Program-made: the position numbers and the translations under genes
Assembly: GCF_022385335.1 (NCBI RefSeq)
Contig: NZ_CP092431.1
Location: 6,076,001-6,140,000, forward strand
Length of the DNA stretch: 64,000 nucleotides
Source: Streptomyces deccanensis
GTDB lineage: Bacteria > Actinomycetota > Actinomycetes > Streptomycetales > Streptomycetaceae
Reading direction: 5' to 3'
The notes under the pieces: model-generated
Databases searched by the model: none
What the model saw: the letters and a program-made list of their open reading frames with translations, nothing else
Told to the model about the DNA's origin: nothing
In this document: piece by piece, positions 8,200 to 16,644 of the stretch
How positions within the stretch are numbered: the first letter of the stretch is position 1
Layout: each line of letters begins with the position of its first letter

Positions 8200-8795
8200 A
8201 GCTTGTCGTCGTCTCGGCGGGGCTGAGTGTGCCCTCGTCCACACGGCTGTTGGGCGACCGGCTCGCCGCCGCCGTCGTCGGGCAGGACGCGTCCGTCGAG
8301 GTCCAGGTCGTCGAACTGCGGGACCTCGCGGTGGAGATCGCGCACAACTTCACCAATGGGTTCCCGGGACGGAAGCTCGCCGCCGCGTCGGACGCGGTGG
8401 CGGGGGCCGACGGGCTCGTGGTGGTGACGCCGGTGTTCTCGGCGTCGTACAGCGGGCTGTTCAAGTCCTTCTTCGATGTGCTGGACCGGGACGCGCTGGC
8501 CGGGAAGCCGGTGCTGATCGCCGCGACCGGGGGGTCGGCTCGGCACTCGTTGGTGCTGGAGCACGCGCTGCGGCCGTTGTTCGCGTATCTACGGGCTGTG
8601 GTCGTGCCTACGGGGGTGTACGCCGCGTCGGAGGACTGGGGTGCGGAAGGCTTGGCCGGGCGGATCGAGCGGGCGGGTTCCGAGTTGGCCGGGTTGATGA
8701 CCGGGCTGTCGCGGCGGGTGGCTGTCGAGCCGGTCGAGCCCGAGGGGTTCGTTGTCGTTCCCTTTGAGGAGCAGTTGGCGGCGCTTCAGGGCTGA
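8196..8795 (+). CDS. NADPH-dependent FMN reductase (CE1759-like)
   Basis: This 199-residue flavodoxin-fold protein begins at GTG inside the preceding stop codon. VVVSAGLSVPSSTRLLGDRL is the FMN phosphate-binding loop, VVVTPVFSASYSGLFKSFFD is the family's second signature, and ATGGSARHSLVLEHALRPLF follows. It should supply reduced FMN to the coupled luciferase-like monooxygenase. Its 3' end faces the glycosyltransferase gene, with a dispersed GC-rich repeat at the junction. Confidence 0.93.
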   Translation: MKLVVVSAGLSVPSSTRLLGDRLAAAVVGQDASVEVQVVELRDLAVEIAHNFTNGFPGRKLAAASDAVAGADGLVVVTPVFSASYSGLFKSFFDVLDRDALAGKPVLIAATGGSARHSLVLEHALRPLFAYLRAVVVPTGVYAASEDWGAEGLAGRIERAGSELAGLMTGLSRRVAVEPVEPEGFVVVPFEEQLAALQG

Positions 8796-8822
8796 GCATC
8801 GCCGTTGGGGGTGCGGTCGGAG

Positions 8823-10175
8823 TCAGGCTGCGGGCTGTTTGTGGTTGCTCGCGCAGTTCCCCGCGCCCCTGAAAAACGCTGGGGCGGCCCTCTTGTATGA
8901 ACGCACCCGCCGCCGCAGCCAGCCCTTCGCCCTCGTCGCCCCCCGTTCCCAAGTGCGCTGGAGCCTGGTCTCGCGTAGCTCTGCGAACAGGTGCTCGTAC
9001 TTGCTGACGATGGGGGCCGGGTCGTAGCGGTGGGCGCTCGCCAGGGCGGCTCGGCCCATGGCGCGGCGCAGGGAGGGGTCCGCGGTGAGGTCCAGGAGGG
9101 CGTCGGCCAGCGCGTGCGGGTCGTCGACCGGGACGAGGCGGCCGTCGACGCCGTCGGTGATGATCTCGGCGGGGCCCAGCGGGCAGTCGGTGCTGACGAC
9201 GGGGACCCCGCAGCGCATGGCCTCGACGAGGGTCATGCCGAAGGACTCGGCGTCGGAGGCGCTCACGACGACGGAGGCCCGCGCGAACTCCTCCTCGATG
9301 GGGGTGTGCGGGCCCATCAGATGGGCCCGGTCGGTGAGGCCGAGGTCCTGGATGAGGGTCTCCAGACGTCCCTGCTGCTTGCCGCCGCCGTAGATGCGCA
9401 GCTGCCAGTCCGGTTCCTTCGGGGCGACCTTCGCGAACGCCTCCAGGAGCAGGTCGAAGCGTTTGCCGCGGGCGAGGCGGCCGGCTGCCGCGATGACGGG
9501 GGCCGTGCAGTCCGACGGGGCGACCGTGGCCTCCGGGACGATGTTGGGCACCGACATCACCCGTACGCCCGGCAGTTTCATCCGTGCGCGGTACACCGCC
9601 GCGTCCGCCGCCGTCGTCGTGACGACCGCGTCCAGGGTGCGGTAGTGGCGGGCGAGGACCTTGCGCAGCTGCTTGGTGTGGGCGTCGTGGCGCAGGTGTT
9701 CCTGGGCGATGCGCAGGGCGCGGCGGGGGGCGAACCGGGAGACGTAGACGTTGATGCCGGGGCGGGTGCCGATGACGACGTCCGCGTCGCAGCCGGCCAG
9801 GTAGGCGCGGACCCGGAGGTCGGTGAGGCGGCTGTACTGGCGGTGCCGCTTGTCCTCGGCCGGGAAGTCCGTCGCGGGCTGCGCCTGGGCCGGATCGCGC
9901 AGGTCGGGGCTGTACGGGCGGATGTCCACCAGGGGCACGAGCCGGACCCTCGGGTCGACCGTGAAGCGGGGCTCGTCCAGGTGGCGGGCCATCGAGGCGA
10001 TCTCCACGTCGTGGTGGTCCGCGAGCGCCGACGCCAGGTTCAGCGTCGTACGGACGGTGCCGCCGATGGCGTACGCGTTGTGCAGCAGGAACACGATCTT
10101 CTTGCGGCGGCTCAAAGCACTACCTTCCGACGGCCTCGGCGATGCGGTTGTGGATGTCACGGTTGTGGTTGTCAC
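8823..10175 (-). CDS. Family 4-type (GT-B) glycosyltransferase
   Basis: This is a GT-B enzyme of up to 450 residues. The N-terminal domain holds KKIVFLLHNAYAIGGTVRT (acceptor side, GG loop). The C-terminal domain has AAGRLARGKRFDLLLEAF, the DAESFGMTLVEAMRCGVPVV motif with the E(x7)E nucleotide-sugar site, and DGRLVPVDDP. It transfers a sugar from a nucleotide donor to an unknown acceptor. The GTG at 10175 has no clear ribosome site. A TTG about 22 codons later (at LSRRKK) has GGAAGG 7 bases before it and may be the true start, which would remove the threonine-rich leader. The last residues (FRGAGNCASNHKQPAA) are encoded by the dispersed repeat, so the C-terminus looks acquired. Confidence 0.9.
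   Translation of the reverse strand: MTTTTVTSTTASPRPSEGSALSRRKKIVFLLHNAYAIGGTVRTTLNLASALADHHDVEIASMARHLDEPRFTVDPRVRLVPLVDIRPYSPDLRDPAQAQPATDFPAEDKRHRQYSRLTDLRVRAYLAGCDADVVIGTRPGINVYVSRFAPRRALRIAQEHLRHDAHTKQLRKVLARHYRTLDAVVTTTAADAAVYRARMKLPGVRVMSVPNIVPEATVAPSDCTAPVIAAAGRLARGKRFDLLLEAFAKVAPKEPDWQLRIYGGGKQQGRLETLIQDLGLTDRAHLMGPHTPIEEEFARASVVVSASDAESFGMTLVEAMRCGVPVVSTDCPLGPAEIITDGVDGRLVPVDDPHALADALLDLTADPSLRRAMGRAALASAHRYDPAPIVSKYEHLFAELRETRLQRTWERGATRAKGWLRRRVRSYKRAAPAFFRGAGNCASNHKQPAA
8837..8895. repeat. Dispersed GC-rich repeat, copy A (single arm)
   Basis: This carries the core GCGCAGTTCCCCGCGCCCCT (8850-8869) followed by GAAAAACGC. The same core recurs near 18450, 25895, 56030 and, inverted, 58165. 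This copy lies between two convergent genes and inside the last codons of the glycosyltransferase, giving it the peptide FFRGAGNCA. It may act as a bidirectional terminator, but this copy lacks the second arm. Confidence 0.85.
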
Positions 10176-10397
10176 GGTTGTGAGGTGTCGCGTCTGTCAT
10201 CCGGTTTGGAGATGGTTCGGACCCTTTGTACTCCATCTGCTCGCTCTGCCCGGGTTCCCGTGCGGAGAGGTGTCACACGGACACGCTGCTCCGGAGGAGT
10301 AAGTCCGACGCGCGGGCGGGGTGAGAGGCCGGTAAGAAGGGCGGTCGGGCGCTTCCGACGAGGTCGTGGGCGCCCGTGACCTTGGCAGACTGGTGGG

Positions 10398-11138
10398 GTG
10401 CCCCAGAACGTGCTGCTAGCCGAGGACGACCGCGCCATCCGCCATGCCCTGGAACGCGCGCTGACCCTGGAGGGGTACGAGGTCACGGCGGTCGCCGACG
10501 GCGTCGAGGCGCTCGCCCAGGCGCACCGCAACCGGCCCGACGTGCTCGTGCTCGATGTGATGATGCCCGGCATAGACGGCCTCCAGGTCTGCCGGGTGCT
10601 GCGCGCGGAGGGGGACAGGACGCCGATCCTGATGCTCACCGCGCTCGTGGAGACCGCCGACCGGATCGCCGGTCTCGACGCGGGCGCGGACGACTACGTC
10701 GTCAAACCGTTCGACGTGGAAGAGGTGTTCGCGCGGCTGCGGGCGCTGCTGCGGCGGACGGGCGGCGCGGACGGGTTCGCGGCTCCGGCCCCTACAACGG
10801 CGGCCCCGTCCTCGTCCGCCGGCGCGGCCCCGGACACCGGGCTCCTCACGGCCGCCGGGCTGCGCATGGACGTACAGGCGCGCCGGGCGTGGCGCGGGGC
10901 ACGGGAACTGGAGCTGACCCGGACCGAGTTCGACCTGCTCGAACTGCTCGTCCGCAACGCCGGCATCGTCCTCGACCACGCGACGATCTACGACCGGATC
11001 TGGGGCTACGACTTCGGGCCCGGCTCCAAGAACCTCGCCGTCTACGTCGGTTATCTGCGCCGCAAGCTCGACGAGCCCGGGGCGCCCGCGCTGATCCACA
11101 CCGTGCGGGGTGTGGGGTACGCGCTGCGGGAAGACTGA
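10398..11138 (+). CDS. OmpR/PhoB-family response regulator
   Basis: The receiver domain (1-120) has the acidic pair D10/D11, phospho-acceptor D53 (VLDVMMPGIDG), T81 and K103 (VVKPF). A Pro/Ala/Ser linker of about 30 residues leads to a winged-helix domain (about 150-245) with ELTRTEFDLLELL and LAVYVGYLRRKLDEP then HTVRGVGYALRED. It is followed 12 bp later by its sensor kinase. Overall layout is like MprA/CseB-type regulators. The target genes are not known. The start is GTG. Confidence 0.95.
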   Translation: MPQNVLLAEDDRAIRHALERALTLEGYEVTAVADGVEALAQAHRNRPDVLVLDVMMPGIDGLQVCRVLRAEGDRTPILMLTALVETADRIAGLDAGADDYVVKPFDVEEVFARLRALLRRTGGADGFAAPAPTTAAPSSSAGAAPDTGLLTAAGLRMDVQARRAWRGARELELTRTEFDLLELLVRNAGIVLDHATIYDRIWGYDFGPGSKNLAVYVGYLRRKLDEPGAPALIHTVRGVGYALRED

Positions 11139-11150
11139 GGGCGGCGCGCG

Positions 11151-12704
11151 ATGCCGCCGCCCCGTGGCGTCCGGGTGTCCCGGCTGCTCTCCCGGCTGAA
11201 GCCGGTGCCCTCGCTGCGGGCCACGTTCACCGTGTCGTTCGTGGCGGTGGCGTGTGTCGTCACCGTCCTCGTCGGAATCCTCAGCTACAGCGCGGCGGCG
11301 CGCCTGGTGCGGGTCGACGAGCAGACCGTGTTCGCCGAAGTCGTGCGTGATCTGCGGGAGTTGGTGGTGCAGGATCCGCTGACGCCGGAGGACTTCGCGC
11401 CGAGCGACAGCGGCGGCCCGCGCGACGACCTGATCCGCTCCGGCCGTACGGACGTCCAGGTGCTCGGCCCGCACGGCGAGATCCTCGACAAGGGCGCCCC
11501 CGGCCTGCCCGTCCGTGACGCCGACCGCCGTACGGCCGACGCGGCACTGGCCGGGGTGACGGTCGAGCACGGTGAGGTCGAGGTCGGCAACGACCGCTAC
11601 CGGGTGGTGACCGTCGCGCTCGGCGGCGGCCGGGGGGCGGTGCAGGTCGCGCAGGAGTTCAGCGACACGGAGGACCTGCTGCGGGAGCTGCAGCAGCGGA
11701 CCCTGCTGTTCGTCTCCGGTGTCGTCATCTCGGCCGGGTTGTTCGGGTGGTGGCTGGCGCGGCGGCAGACCCGGCGGCTGGTGCAGCTGGCGGGGGCGGC
11801 GGAGGACGTGGCCCGGACCGGGCACCTCGGTATCCAGGTGCCGGTCGCGGGCCGGGACGAGGTGGGGCGGCTCGGCCGCTCCTTCGACCGGATGCTGGTC
11901 CGCCTCGCCCAGTCCGAGGAGGACCAGCGACGGCTGGTGCAGGACGCGGGCCACGAGCTGCGCACCCCGCTCACCTCCCTGCGCACCAACATCTCGCTGC
12001 TCCGGCGCATCGACGAACTGCCGCCCCGGATCCGCGAGGAGCTCGTCGACGACCTGTCCCAGGAGGCCCTCGAACTGACCGACCTGGTCAACGAGTTGGT
12101 CGACCTCGCGGCCGGGCAGTCGAGCACCGAGCCGGTGCAGCGGGTGCAGCTGGCCGACCTCGCGGAGGACGTCGCGGGGACCGCGCGCCGGCGCACCGGA
12201 CGCGAGGTCGTCGTCCGGGTGGCCGGGGACACGACCGTCGAGGGGCGGGCGGGCGCGCTTCAGCGGGCGATCTCCAACCTGGTGGAGAACGCGGCGAAGT
12301 TCGACCGCGGCGGTGCGGGGGCGATCGAGGTCGTGGTCGCCCGGGGGTCGGCCGGGGCCCTCGGGGAGCTGGGCGAACTGGGCGAGCTGGGGGACCACGG
12401 CGACCTCGGCGGCCTCGCCGGTCCGGGCGAACCCGGTGACGACTCAGACATCGTGCGCGTCGAGGTCCTCGACCGGGGCCCCGGCGTCCCCGACTGCGAT
12501 CTCGAGCGCATCTTCGACCGCTTCTACCGGGCCCCCGACGCCCGCAGCCTGCCCGGTTCGGGCCTCGGCCTCTCCATCGTCCGAGCCGTGGCGTCTGCGC
12601 ACGACGGCGCCCCGTTCGCGTTCCGACGGGAGGGCGGGGGGTTGGTCACCGGGTTCACGGTGCGGGGGGCGGACGCGGGCGATCGCCCGTCGGGTCAGAC
12701 GTAG
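11151..12704 (+). CDS. HAMP-containing sensor histidine kinase
   Basis: This 517-residue membrane kinase pairs with the response regulator upstream. TM1 is at about 25-45, an extracytoplasmic sensor at about 50-185, and TM2 at about 186-202. HAMP (about 203-255) leads to the H-box DAGHELRTPLTSLR (phospho-His268). The N-box is NLVENAAKF, then VLDRGPGVP and GSGLGLSIV. Between the N and G boxes lies an unusual Gly/Glu/Leu insert (three copies of GEL, then GDHGDLGGLAGPG) of about 30 residues, presumably an expanded lid loop. The signal sensed is unknown. The last bases overlap the convergent gene by 10 bp. Confidence 0.94.
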   Translation: MPPPRGVRVSRLLSRLKPVPSLRATFTVSFVAVACVVTVLVGILSYSAAARLVRVDEQTVFAEVVRDLRELVVQDPLTPEDFAPSDSGGPRDDLIRSGRTDVQVLGPHGEILDKGAPGLPVRDADRRTADAALAGVTVEHGEVEVGNDRYRVVTVALGGGRGAVQVAQEFSDTEDLLRELQQRTLLFVSGVVISAGLFGWWLARRQTRRLVQLAGAAEDVARTGHLGIQVPVAGRDEVGRLGRSFDRMLVRLAQSEEDQRRLVQDAGHELRTPLTSLRTNISLLRRIDELPPRIREELVDDLSQEALELTDLVNELVDLAAGQSSTEPVQRVQLADLAEDVAGTARRRTGREVVVRVAGDTTVEGRAGALQRAISNLVENAAKFDRGGAGAIEVVVARGSAGALGELGELGELGDHGDLGGLAGPGEPGDDSDIVRVEVLDRGPGVPDCDLERIFDRFYRAPDARSLPGSGLGLSIVRAVASAHDGAPFAFRREGGGLVTGFTVRGADAGDRPSGQT

Positions 12705-13213
12705 GTCCAGCGCCAGGCGTTCGAGCTGTAGGCGCACTTGATCTCCGTGCCGTCCTCGGTGGTGGTGACGGCCCCGTGGTCGCTGTTCCGGCAGAACTGC
12801 CCCGCCGAGTAGCAGTTGCCGGAGTTGGAGACGATCGAGCAGGTGCCGGGGTCCTCTTGACCGCCGCCGCTACTGCCGCCGTTGTCACCGTTGTCGGCCT
12901 CGGCCGCCTTCGCGGTGGCGGTCTTGGTGACCGTGACGGTGGGGCGCGGCTTCGCCTTGGCCTCGACGGTCTCGGTGACGGTCGGAGCGGGCTCGGGCGT
13001 GGCCGTCACGGTCGCGGTGACGGTCGCTCTGGGCTTGGTGGCGGCCTGGACGGCCTCCTGCCCGTCGTTCCCCGCCGAACCGATCACCGAGCCGGCTATG
13101 AGCAGGCCCGCGCCGCCGATCCACACGAGGACGCGCTTGTGCAGCGGGCGGGTGTCGGGCGGGCGCGGCGTGGGCGGTGTGGGCGGCGTGGCACCGGCGT
13201 ACGGGTTGGTCAT
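12695..13213 (-). CDS. Membrane-anchored or exported protein with Cys-rich C-terminus
   Basis: The family was not recognised. This 172-residue protein has a Pro/Thr-rich cytoplasmic start (ATPPTPPTPRPPDTRP), one helix (VLVWIGGAGLLIAGSVIGSA, about 31-50), and a long Thr/Val/Lys-rich stalk of repeats such as TVTATVTATPEP and TVTVTKTATAK. A compact C-terminal part has four Cys (CSIVSNSGNCYSAGQFC and IKCAYSS). That part is probably a small disulfide-stabilised extracytoplasmic domain. The ATG follows GGGGGACGAG. It is convergent with the sensor kinase; whether it is a partner of the kinase is not shown. Confidence 0.75.
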   Translation of the reverse strand: MTNPYAGATPPTPPTPRPPDTRPLHKRVLVWIGGAGLLIAGSVIGSAGNDGQEAVQAATKPRATVTATVTATPEPAPTVTETVEAKAKPRPTVTVTKTATAKAAEADNGDNGGSSGGGQEDPGTCSIVSNSGNCYSAGQFCRNSDHGAVTTTEDGTEIKCAYSSNAWRWTYV

Positions 13214-13338
13214 CTCGTCCCCCCTGGGTGTTTCGGGTGGAGTGACCGTAGTGCCCGGCGGGGGCGGATGTGAGGGAAGTGTAAGAGAGGTGGCCATTCC
13301 GTGACCGTGTGACCGGTCGCGGGCTCCCCGAGGGGGCG

Positions 13339-14121
13339 TCAGGCGGTCGGTCGGGTCGCGCCCGCGCTCCAGCGGCCCAGGACCGGTTCGCCGAGGGTGC
13401 GGGCCGTCCAGCACAGGGTCTGGCCGTGGCGGGCGAAGAGGTCGTCGCGGTCGTCGAAGTGGCCGAGGTCGGCGACGACCTGGGCGGAGAGGTCGCAGGC
13501 GGTGGCCGAAGCCGTACCGCAGGCGTCCCAGCGCACGCCGGTACGGGCGACCGCGTCGAACAGGGTCTCGCCGCCCCTGTTGGTGAAACTGTTGCTGTTG
13601 CCGCTGTCGTTGCTGTTGCCGCCGGACGCGGGTGCGGCGGCCTCGAAGAGTTCGCCGATCGGCACCCACGCTCCGCTGATCCTGAACTCCGGCCAGGCCA
13701 GCAGGACCTGTTCCGGGACGAACGGCTTCAGCCGGGGGAAGCGCGGATACCAGTAGGTCCCGTCCACGAGCAGGCCGCGCACCCGCGTCCGTACTCGGAC
13801 CGCGCGCGCGACCGCCTCCAGCGCCGCCATCCGCTGGCTGCACGAGCCGCGCCCGAGCCGCAGCGTCCGCGACACCGGGCGGCCGTCCTCGACCGAGTAC
13901 ACCGGGCGGACGTGCCGGGCGATGATCCGGTGCGCGGAGCGGAGCGCGTCACGCGGAGTCGCCTCGCTCTCCACCCGGCGCGCGAGTGCCCCCACCCGGG
14001 GGTCGTCGTGGTCCAGGATCGCCGTGGCCCGGGTGGACCCGGCCACGTGGTCGGGCTCCCTGGCGGGCACCCCGGCCCGTTTGGCCTGCGCGTTGTACGA
14101 CATGAGCAGCCGACTGGTCAT
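13339..14121 (-). CDS. Transglutaminase-like domain protein
   Basis: The protein has about 260 residues. A helical N-terminal part (RVGALARRVESEATPRDALR, ARHVRPVYSVEDGRPVS) leads to LRLGRGSCSQRMAALEAVAR, the position of the catalytic Cys in transglutaminase-like proteins. The later strand (LLAWPEFRISGAWVPIGELF) aligns with the segment that normally holds the catalytic His (HAW...W-P), but here Leu-Ala-Trp is present. The usual Cys-His-Asp set therefore seems incomplete, and a non-catalytic role is possible. The start at 14121 (MTSRLLMSYN) gives the conserved part; a GTG at 14244 would add a Gly/Arg-rich leader. Confidence 0.75.
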   Translation of the reverse strand: MTSRLLMSYNAQAKRAGVPAREPDHVAGSTRATAILDHDDPRVGALARRVESEATPRDALRSAHRIIARHVRPVYSVEDGRPVSRTLRLGRGSCSQRMAALEAVARAVRVRTRVRGLLVDGTYWYPRFPRLKPFVPEQVLLAWPEFRISGAWVPIGELFEAAAPASGGNSNDSGNSNSFTNRGGETLFDAVARTGVRWDACGTASATACDLSAQVVADLGHFDDRDDLFARHGQTLCWTARTLGEPVLGRWSAGATRPTA

Positions 14122-14470
14122 CGCGGTCCCGTCCCCGTCCCCGTTCTGCTTCCTGCCCGTTCCCCCTCGCGGGGGAACGCCGCCCGTCCCCTGCGGGCGC
14201 CCTCGGCCCATCATCACACGACGGTCCGACCGGGAGCGGGCCACTCTGGGTGAGGGCCGGGCCGAGGCTCATGCGGCGTCGACGACGCGCTTTCGTAGTA
14301 CTTCCACCGACCCCATTGCGGCGGCGCGAACACGCCGACTACGGTCATTCCTGCGCTCACGGAGAGTGCTCGTTTGATTACTCAAATGTATTTCTCCCGC
14401 ATCCCGCGAGGAGTCACCGGCGCGGTGGGGACCGAGCAAGCCCTTCTCGTCGCAACGGAGTTGATCACCC
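14122..14470. other. Divergent intergenic region with AT-rich patch
   Basis: This stretch of about 350 bp separates the leftward transglutaminase-like gene from the rightward ATPase gene. The left part (to 14244) could be an extension of the transglutaminase reading frame. A locally AT-rich patch at 14370-14397 (TTGATTACTCAAATGTATTT) stands out and is a plausible promoter region for the ATPase gene. No recognisable RNA or repeat was seen. Confidence 0.4.
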
Positions 14471-14971
14471 ATGACCGAAACTGCCCCAGGCCGCCCCGCC
14501 CCAACCCGGCTCTCGCCCGGGGCGACGACGTACACGCTCTTCTGCCCGCCCCTCGACAGCTCCCCGCACATCGCCCGCGACTTCGTCACCAGCGTCCTGC
14601 GCGCGCTCGGCCTGGACGCCCTGGTCGACGCCGCCGCCCTGTGCACCTCCGAACTGGTCACGAACGCCTGTGTGCACGCCAAAGGTGGAGGATCGGTTCT
14701 CTGGCTCGCGGTGGAGTCCTGGCGGGTCAGGGTGATCGTCTACGACGGTGACGAGAGCCCGCCGGTCATAAGGGAGTTGACCCCCGGTGGCTGGGAGGAG
14801 GGCGGGCGCGGTCTGTACCTCGTGGACGCCCTCACCGAGGGCCACTGGGGCACCGCCGCCGCCCTCCCGAACGGCGGCGGCCTCGTCCACCCCGACGGCA
14901 AGGCGGTCTGGTTCGACCTGGCGGCACCGAGCGCTTCCCTGACCAGACGCTCGGGCCGGGCTCCCGCGTAA
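14471..14971 (+). CDS. RsbW-like ATP-binding (GHKL) regulator
   Basis: This stand-alone GHKL ATPase domain of 166 residues is of the anti-sigma-factor/serine kinase type common in Streptomyces. After a variable N-terminus it has HIARDFVTSVLRALGLDAL, then the N-box region LCTSELVTNACVHAKGG (SELVTNA), VYDGDESPP (G1 box, D-x-D/G) and EEGGRGLYLVDALTEGHWG (G2 box). Partners are normally sigma factors or anti-anti-sigma proteins, but none lies next to it. The ATG has a GGAG-type site (ACGGAG) upstream with a longer than usual gap. Confidence 0.9.
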   Translation: MTETAPGRPAPTRLSPGATTYTLFCPPLDSSPHIARDFVTSVLRALGLDALVDAAALCTSELVTNACVHAKGGGSVLWLAVESWRVRVIVYDGDESPPVIRELTPGGWEEGGRGLYLVDALTEGHWGTAAALPNGGGLVHPDGKAVWFDLAAPSASLTRRSGRAPA

Positions 14972-15032
14972 ATCCGTTTGCGGCCGGTGGGGTTCGCGTA
15001 TGACATGGCCTGGTCGAGTGGAGGATGGCTGG

Positions 15033-16019
15033 ATGCGGAGCAGGGCCGGGTTCATAGCGGATGTGTACGGGCTGGGCGGCGGGGCGTGGGAGATGGCGCC
15101 TGCGGCCCGGGGGGCGTTGGGGCAGATCTGGCGGCTGTCCGGAGAGAGTGGGGTGTGGGCGGTCAAGGAGCTGCTGTTCGGGTGTGACGAGGAACAGGTG
15201 GCTCGGGAGGCCGGGCTGCGGAACGCGGCCGAGGAACTGGGGATCTCGGCGCCGAGGTTCCTCGCGGACCGGGACGGGGCCTATGTGTCGCGGCTCCCGG
15301 AGCCGATGGGCGGGGCGTATGTGAAGGTGTACGGCTGGGTGGACGGGAGCGAGGCGGACCCCCGTGATCCGGAGCTGCTCACCTGGTGCGGGCGGACCCT
15401 CGCGCTGCTGCACCGAGCCGGGGATGGCACCGCGGAGACACTGAACGACTGGTACGAGCGGTGCCCCGGGGCGGAGGAGTGGGCAAGGGTGTGCGAGGGG
15501 GTACGGCGGGCCGGGGTGCCGTGGGCCGCGGCACTGGAGCGGTTCGCGGCCACGCAGGCGGAGGAACTGGCGCGTCACGTCACTCCGGCCGGAGGTGGGG
15601 ACACCGTGATCTCCCATCTCGACGTGCGGCCGCAGAACGTGCTGGTCGGTCCGTCCGGCCCCTCTCTGCTCGACTGGGACAATGCGGGACCCGTCTCGGC
15701 GGCACGTGAGCTCGCCCGTGCCGTCCATGTGTGGGCCGGTGGTAACGACTTCCGCGCCGACGACGCCCGGCGGCTGGTGCGCGGCTACCTGGAGGCCGGA
15801 GGACCCGGGGTCGTCAAGGGCATGGAGTCCTTCTCCATGCTCTTCGCGACGGATCTGAACTATCTGCGGGTCCAGGCCGAGTGCGCGATCGATCCGGAGG
15901 TGACCCCGGAACAGCGGGATTTCGCGAACGGTCAGGTCGTGGAGCTGCTGGGAAAGGGGAGGCTGCCGGACCCCATGGCCGTCTCCCGGCTGGTGGAGAC
16001 CCTGGCCCTCGAGTGGTGA
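15033..16019 (+). CDS. Aminoglycoside phosphotransferase-fold (APH) kinase-like protein
   Basis: This protein of about 328 residues has a small-kinase fold. QIWRLSGESGVWAVKELLF supplies the ATP-binding Lys. VISHLDVRPQNVLV is the catalytic loop (HxDxxxxN), and LLDWDNAGP is the Mg-binding DxD-like segment. The substrate may be an antibiotic, a sugar or another small molecule; nothing in the context decides. The start at 15033 has GGAGG 8 bases upstream and is preferred over an ATG at 15000. It ends 30 bp from the convergent Mop-domain gene. Confidence 0.85.
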   Translation: MRSRAGFIADVYGLGGGAWEMAPAARGALGQIWRLSGESGVWAVKELLFGCDEEQVAREAGLRNAAEELGISAPRFLADRDGAYVSRLPEPMGGAYVKVYGWVDGSEADPRDPELLTWCGRTLALLHRAGDGTAETLNDWYERCPGAEEWARVCEGVRRAGVPWAAALERFAATQAEELARHVTPAGGGDTVISHLDVRPQNVLVGPSGPSLLDWDNAGPVSAARELARAVHVWAGGNDFRADDARRLVRGYLEAGGPGVVKGMESFSMLFATDLNYLRVQAECAIDPEVTPEQRDFANGQVVELLGKGRLPDPMAVSRLVETLALEW

Positions 16020-16049
16020 CCGGCCCTCCTCGGGCGAGCGGGGCGGCGG

Positions 16050-16445
16050 TCACGTCCGGTCGATGTGGACGTTCGTGGACTTCACCCGGGCCGTGGCCTC
16101 CATGCCGACCTCCAGGCCCAGTTCCTCCACGGCCTCTCGGGTGAGCAGGGAGACCAGGCGGTGCGGGCCCGCCTGGATCTCGACCTGGGCCGCCACGTCC
16201 CCGAGCTTCACGGCGGTGACGATGCCGGGGAAGGCGTTGCGCGCCGAGGTGTACGGGGCGTCGGCCTCGTCGGCGGTGTCCGAGGCCAGCTCCACCGAGA
16301 AGGCCGCGAGGTCTCTCCCGTCGATGAGCCGACGCCCGCTCTCGTCGCGCCGCGTCGCCACCCGGCCCGCGTCCGCCCAGCGCCGTGCGGTGTCGGGGCT
16401 GACCCCGAGCAGCCGCGCGGCCTGCCCGATCGTGTAGGACTGCAT
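16050..16445 (-). CDS. HTH and Mop-domain molybdate-responsive protein
   Basis: This 131-residue protein has an N-terminal MerR-like/excisionase helix-turn-helix (YTIGQAARLLGVSPDTARRW, about 4-60). A single Mop/TOBE domain follows (ARNAFPGIVTAVKLGDVAAQ, then AVEELGLEVGMEATARVKSTNVHID). Mop domains bind molybdate or tungstate, so it may be a small molybdate sensor or storage-regulator like other HTH-TOBE proteins. No molybdate transporter or cofactor gene lies in the window. A remnant of another gene sits immediately upstream on the opposite strand. Confidence 0.88.
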   Translation of the reverse strand: MQSYTIGQAARLLGVSPDTARRWADAGRVATRRDESGRRLIDGRDLAAFSVELASDTADEADAPYTSARNAFPGIVTAVKLGDVAAQVEIQAGPHRLVSLLTREAVEELGLEVGMEATARVKSTNVHIDRT

Positions 16446-16527
16446 GGGCGCCAAGATATGCGGGTCGGCACACCTACGCTGCAGCGCACCCCGCCGTCGG
16501 CCGCCACCGGTGCCTCCGCCCGCCGCC

Positions 16528-16644
16528 GTCGAGGCGCACCGCGCCGCACCCCACTTCAAGGTCTGGCGCGAGGCGGCGGCCCGGTACGTCGTCCCCGGCA
16601 GCCAGGTCAACACGCTCTCCCGCCGCCTGTTCCACCACTCCTGA
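16528..16644 (+). pseudogene. 3' remnant of an antibiotic-biosynthesis-monooxygenase-like gene
   Basis: In one frame this reads EAHRAAPHFKVWREA, then AARYVVPGSQVNTLSRRLF and a stop. That is the C-terminal pattern of small ABM-domain (heme-oxygenase-like) proteins. The residues before it in the same frame are a Pro/Arg-rich run with no ABM character. The usual first 60-70 residues are absent, and the Mop-domain gene occupies that space on the other strand. It looks like the tail of a deleted gene that once preceded the cupin gene. The assignment is by memory of the family and needs a search. Confidence 0.5.

Noticed and set aside
10141..10190. GGTTGTGG/TGTCACGG repeats at the start of the glycosyltransferase gene as a CRISPR-like or operator array
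   Set aside because: Only two or three short imperfect units and within a reading frame; too short for an array.
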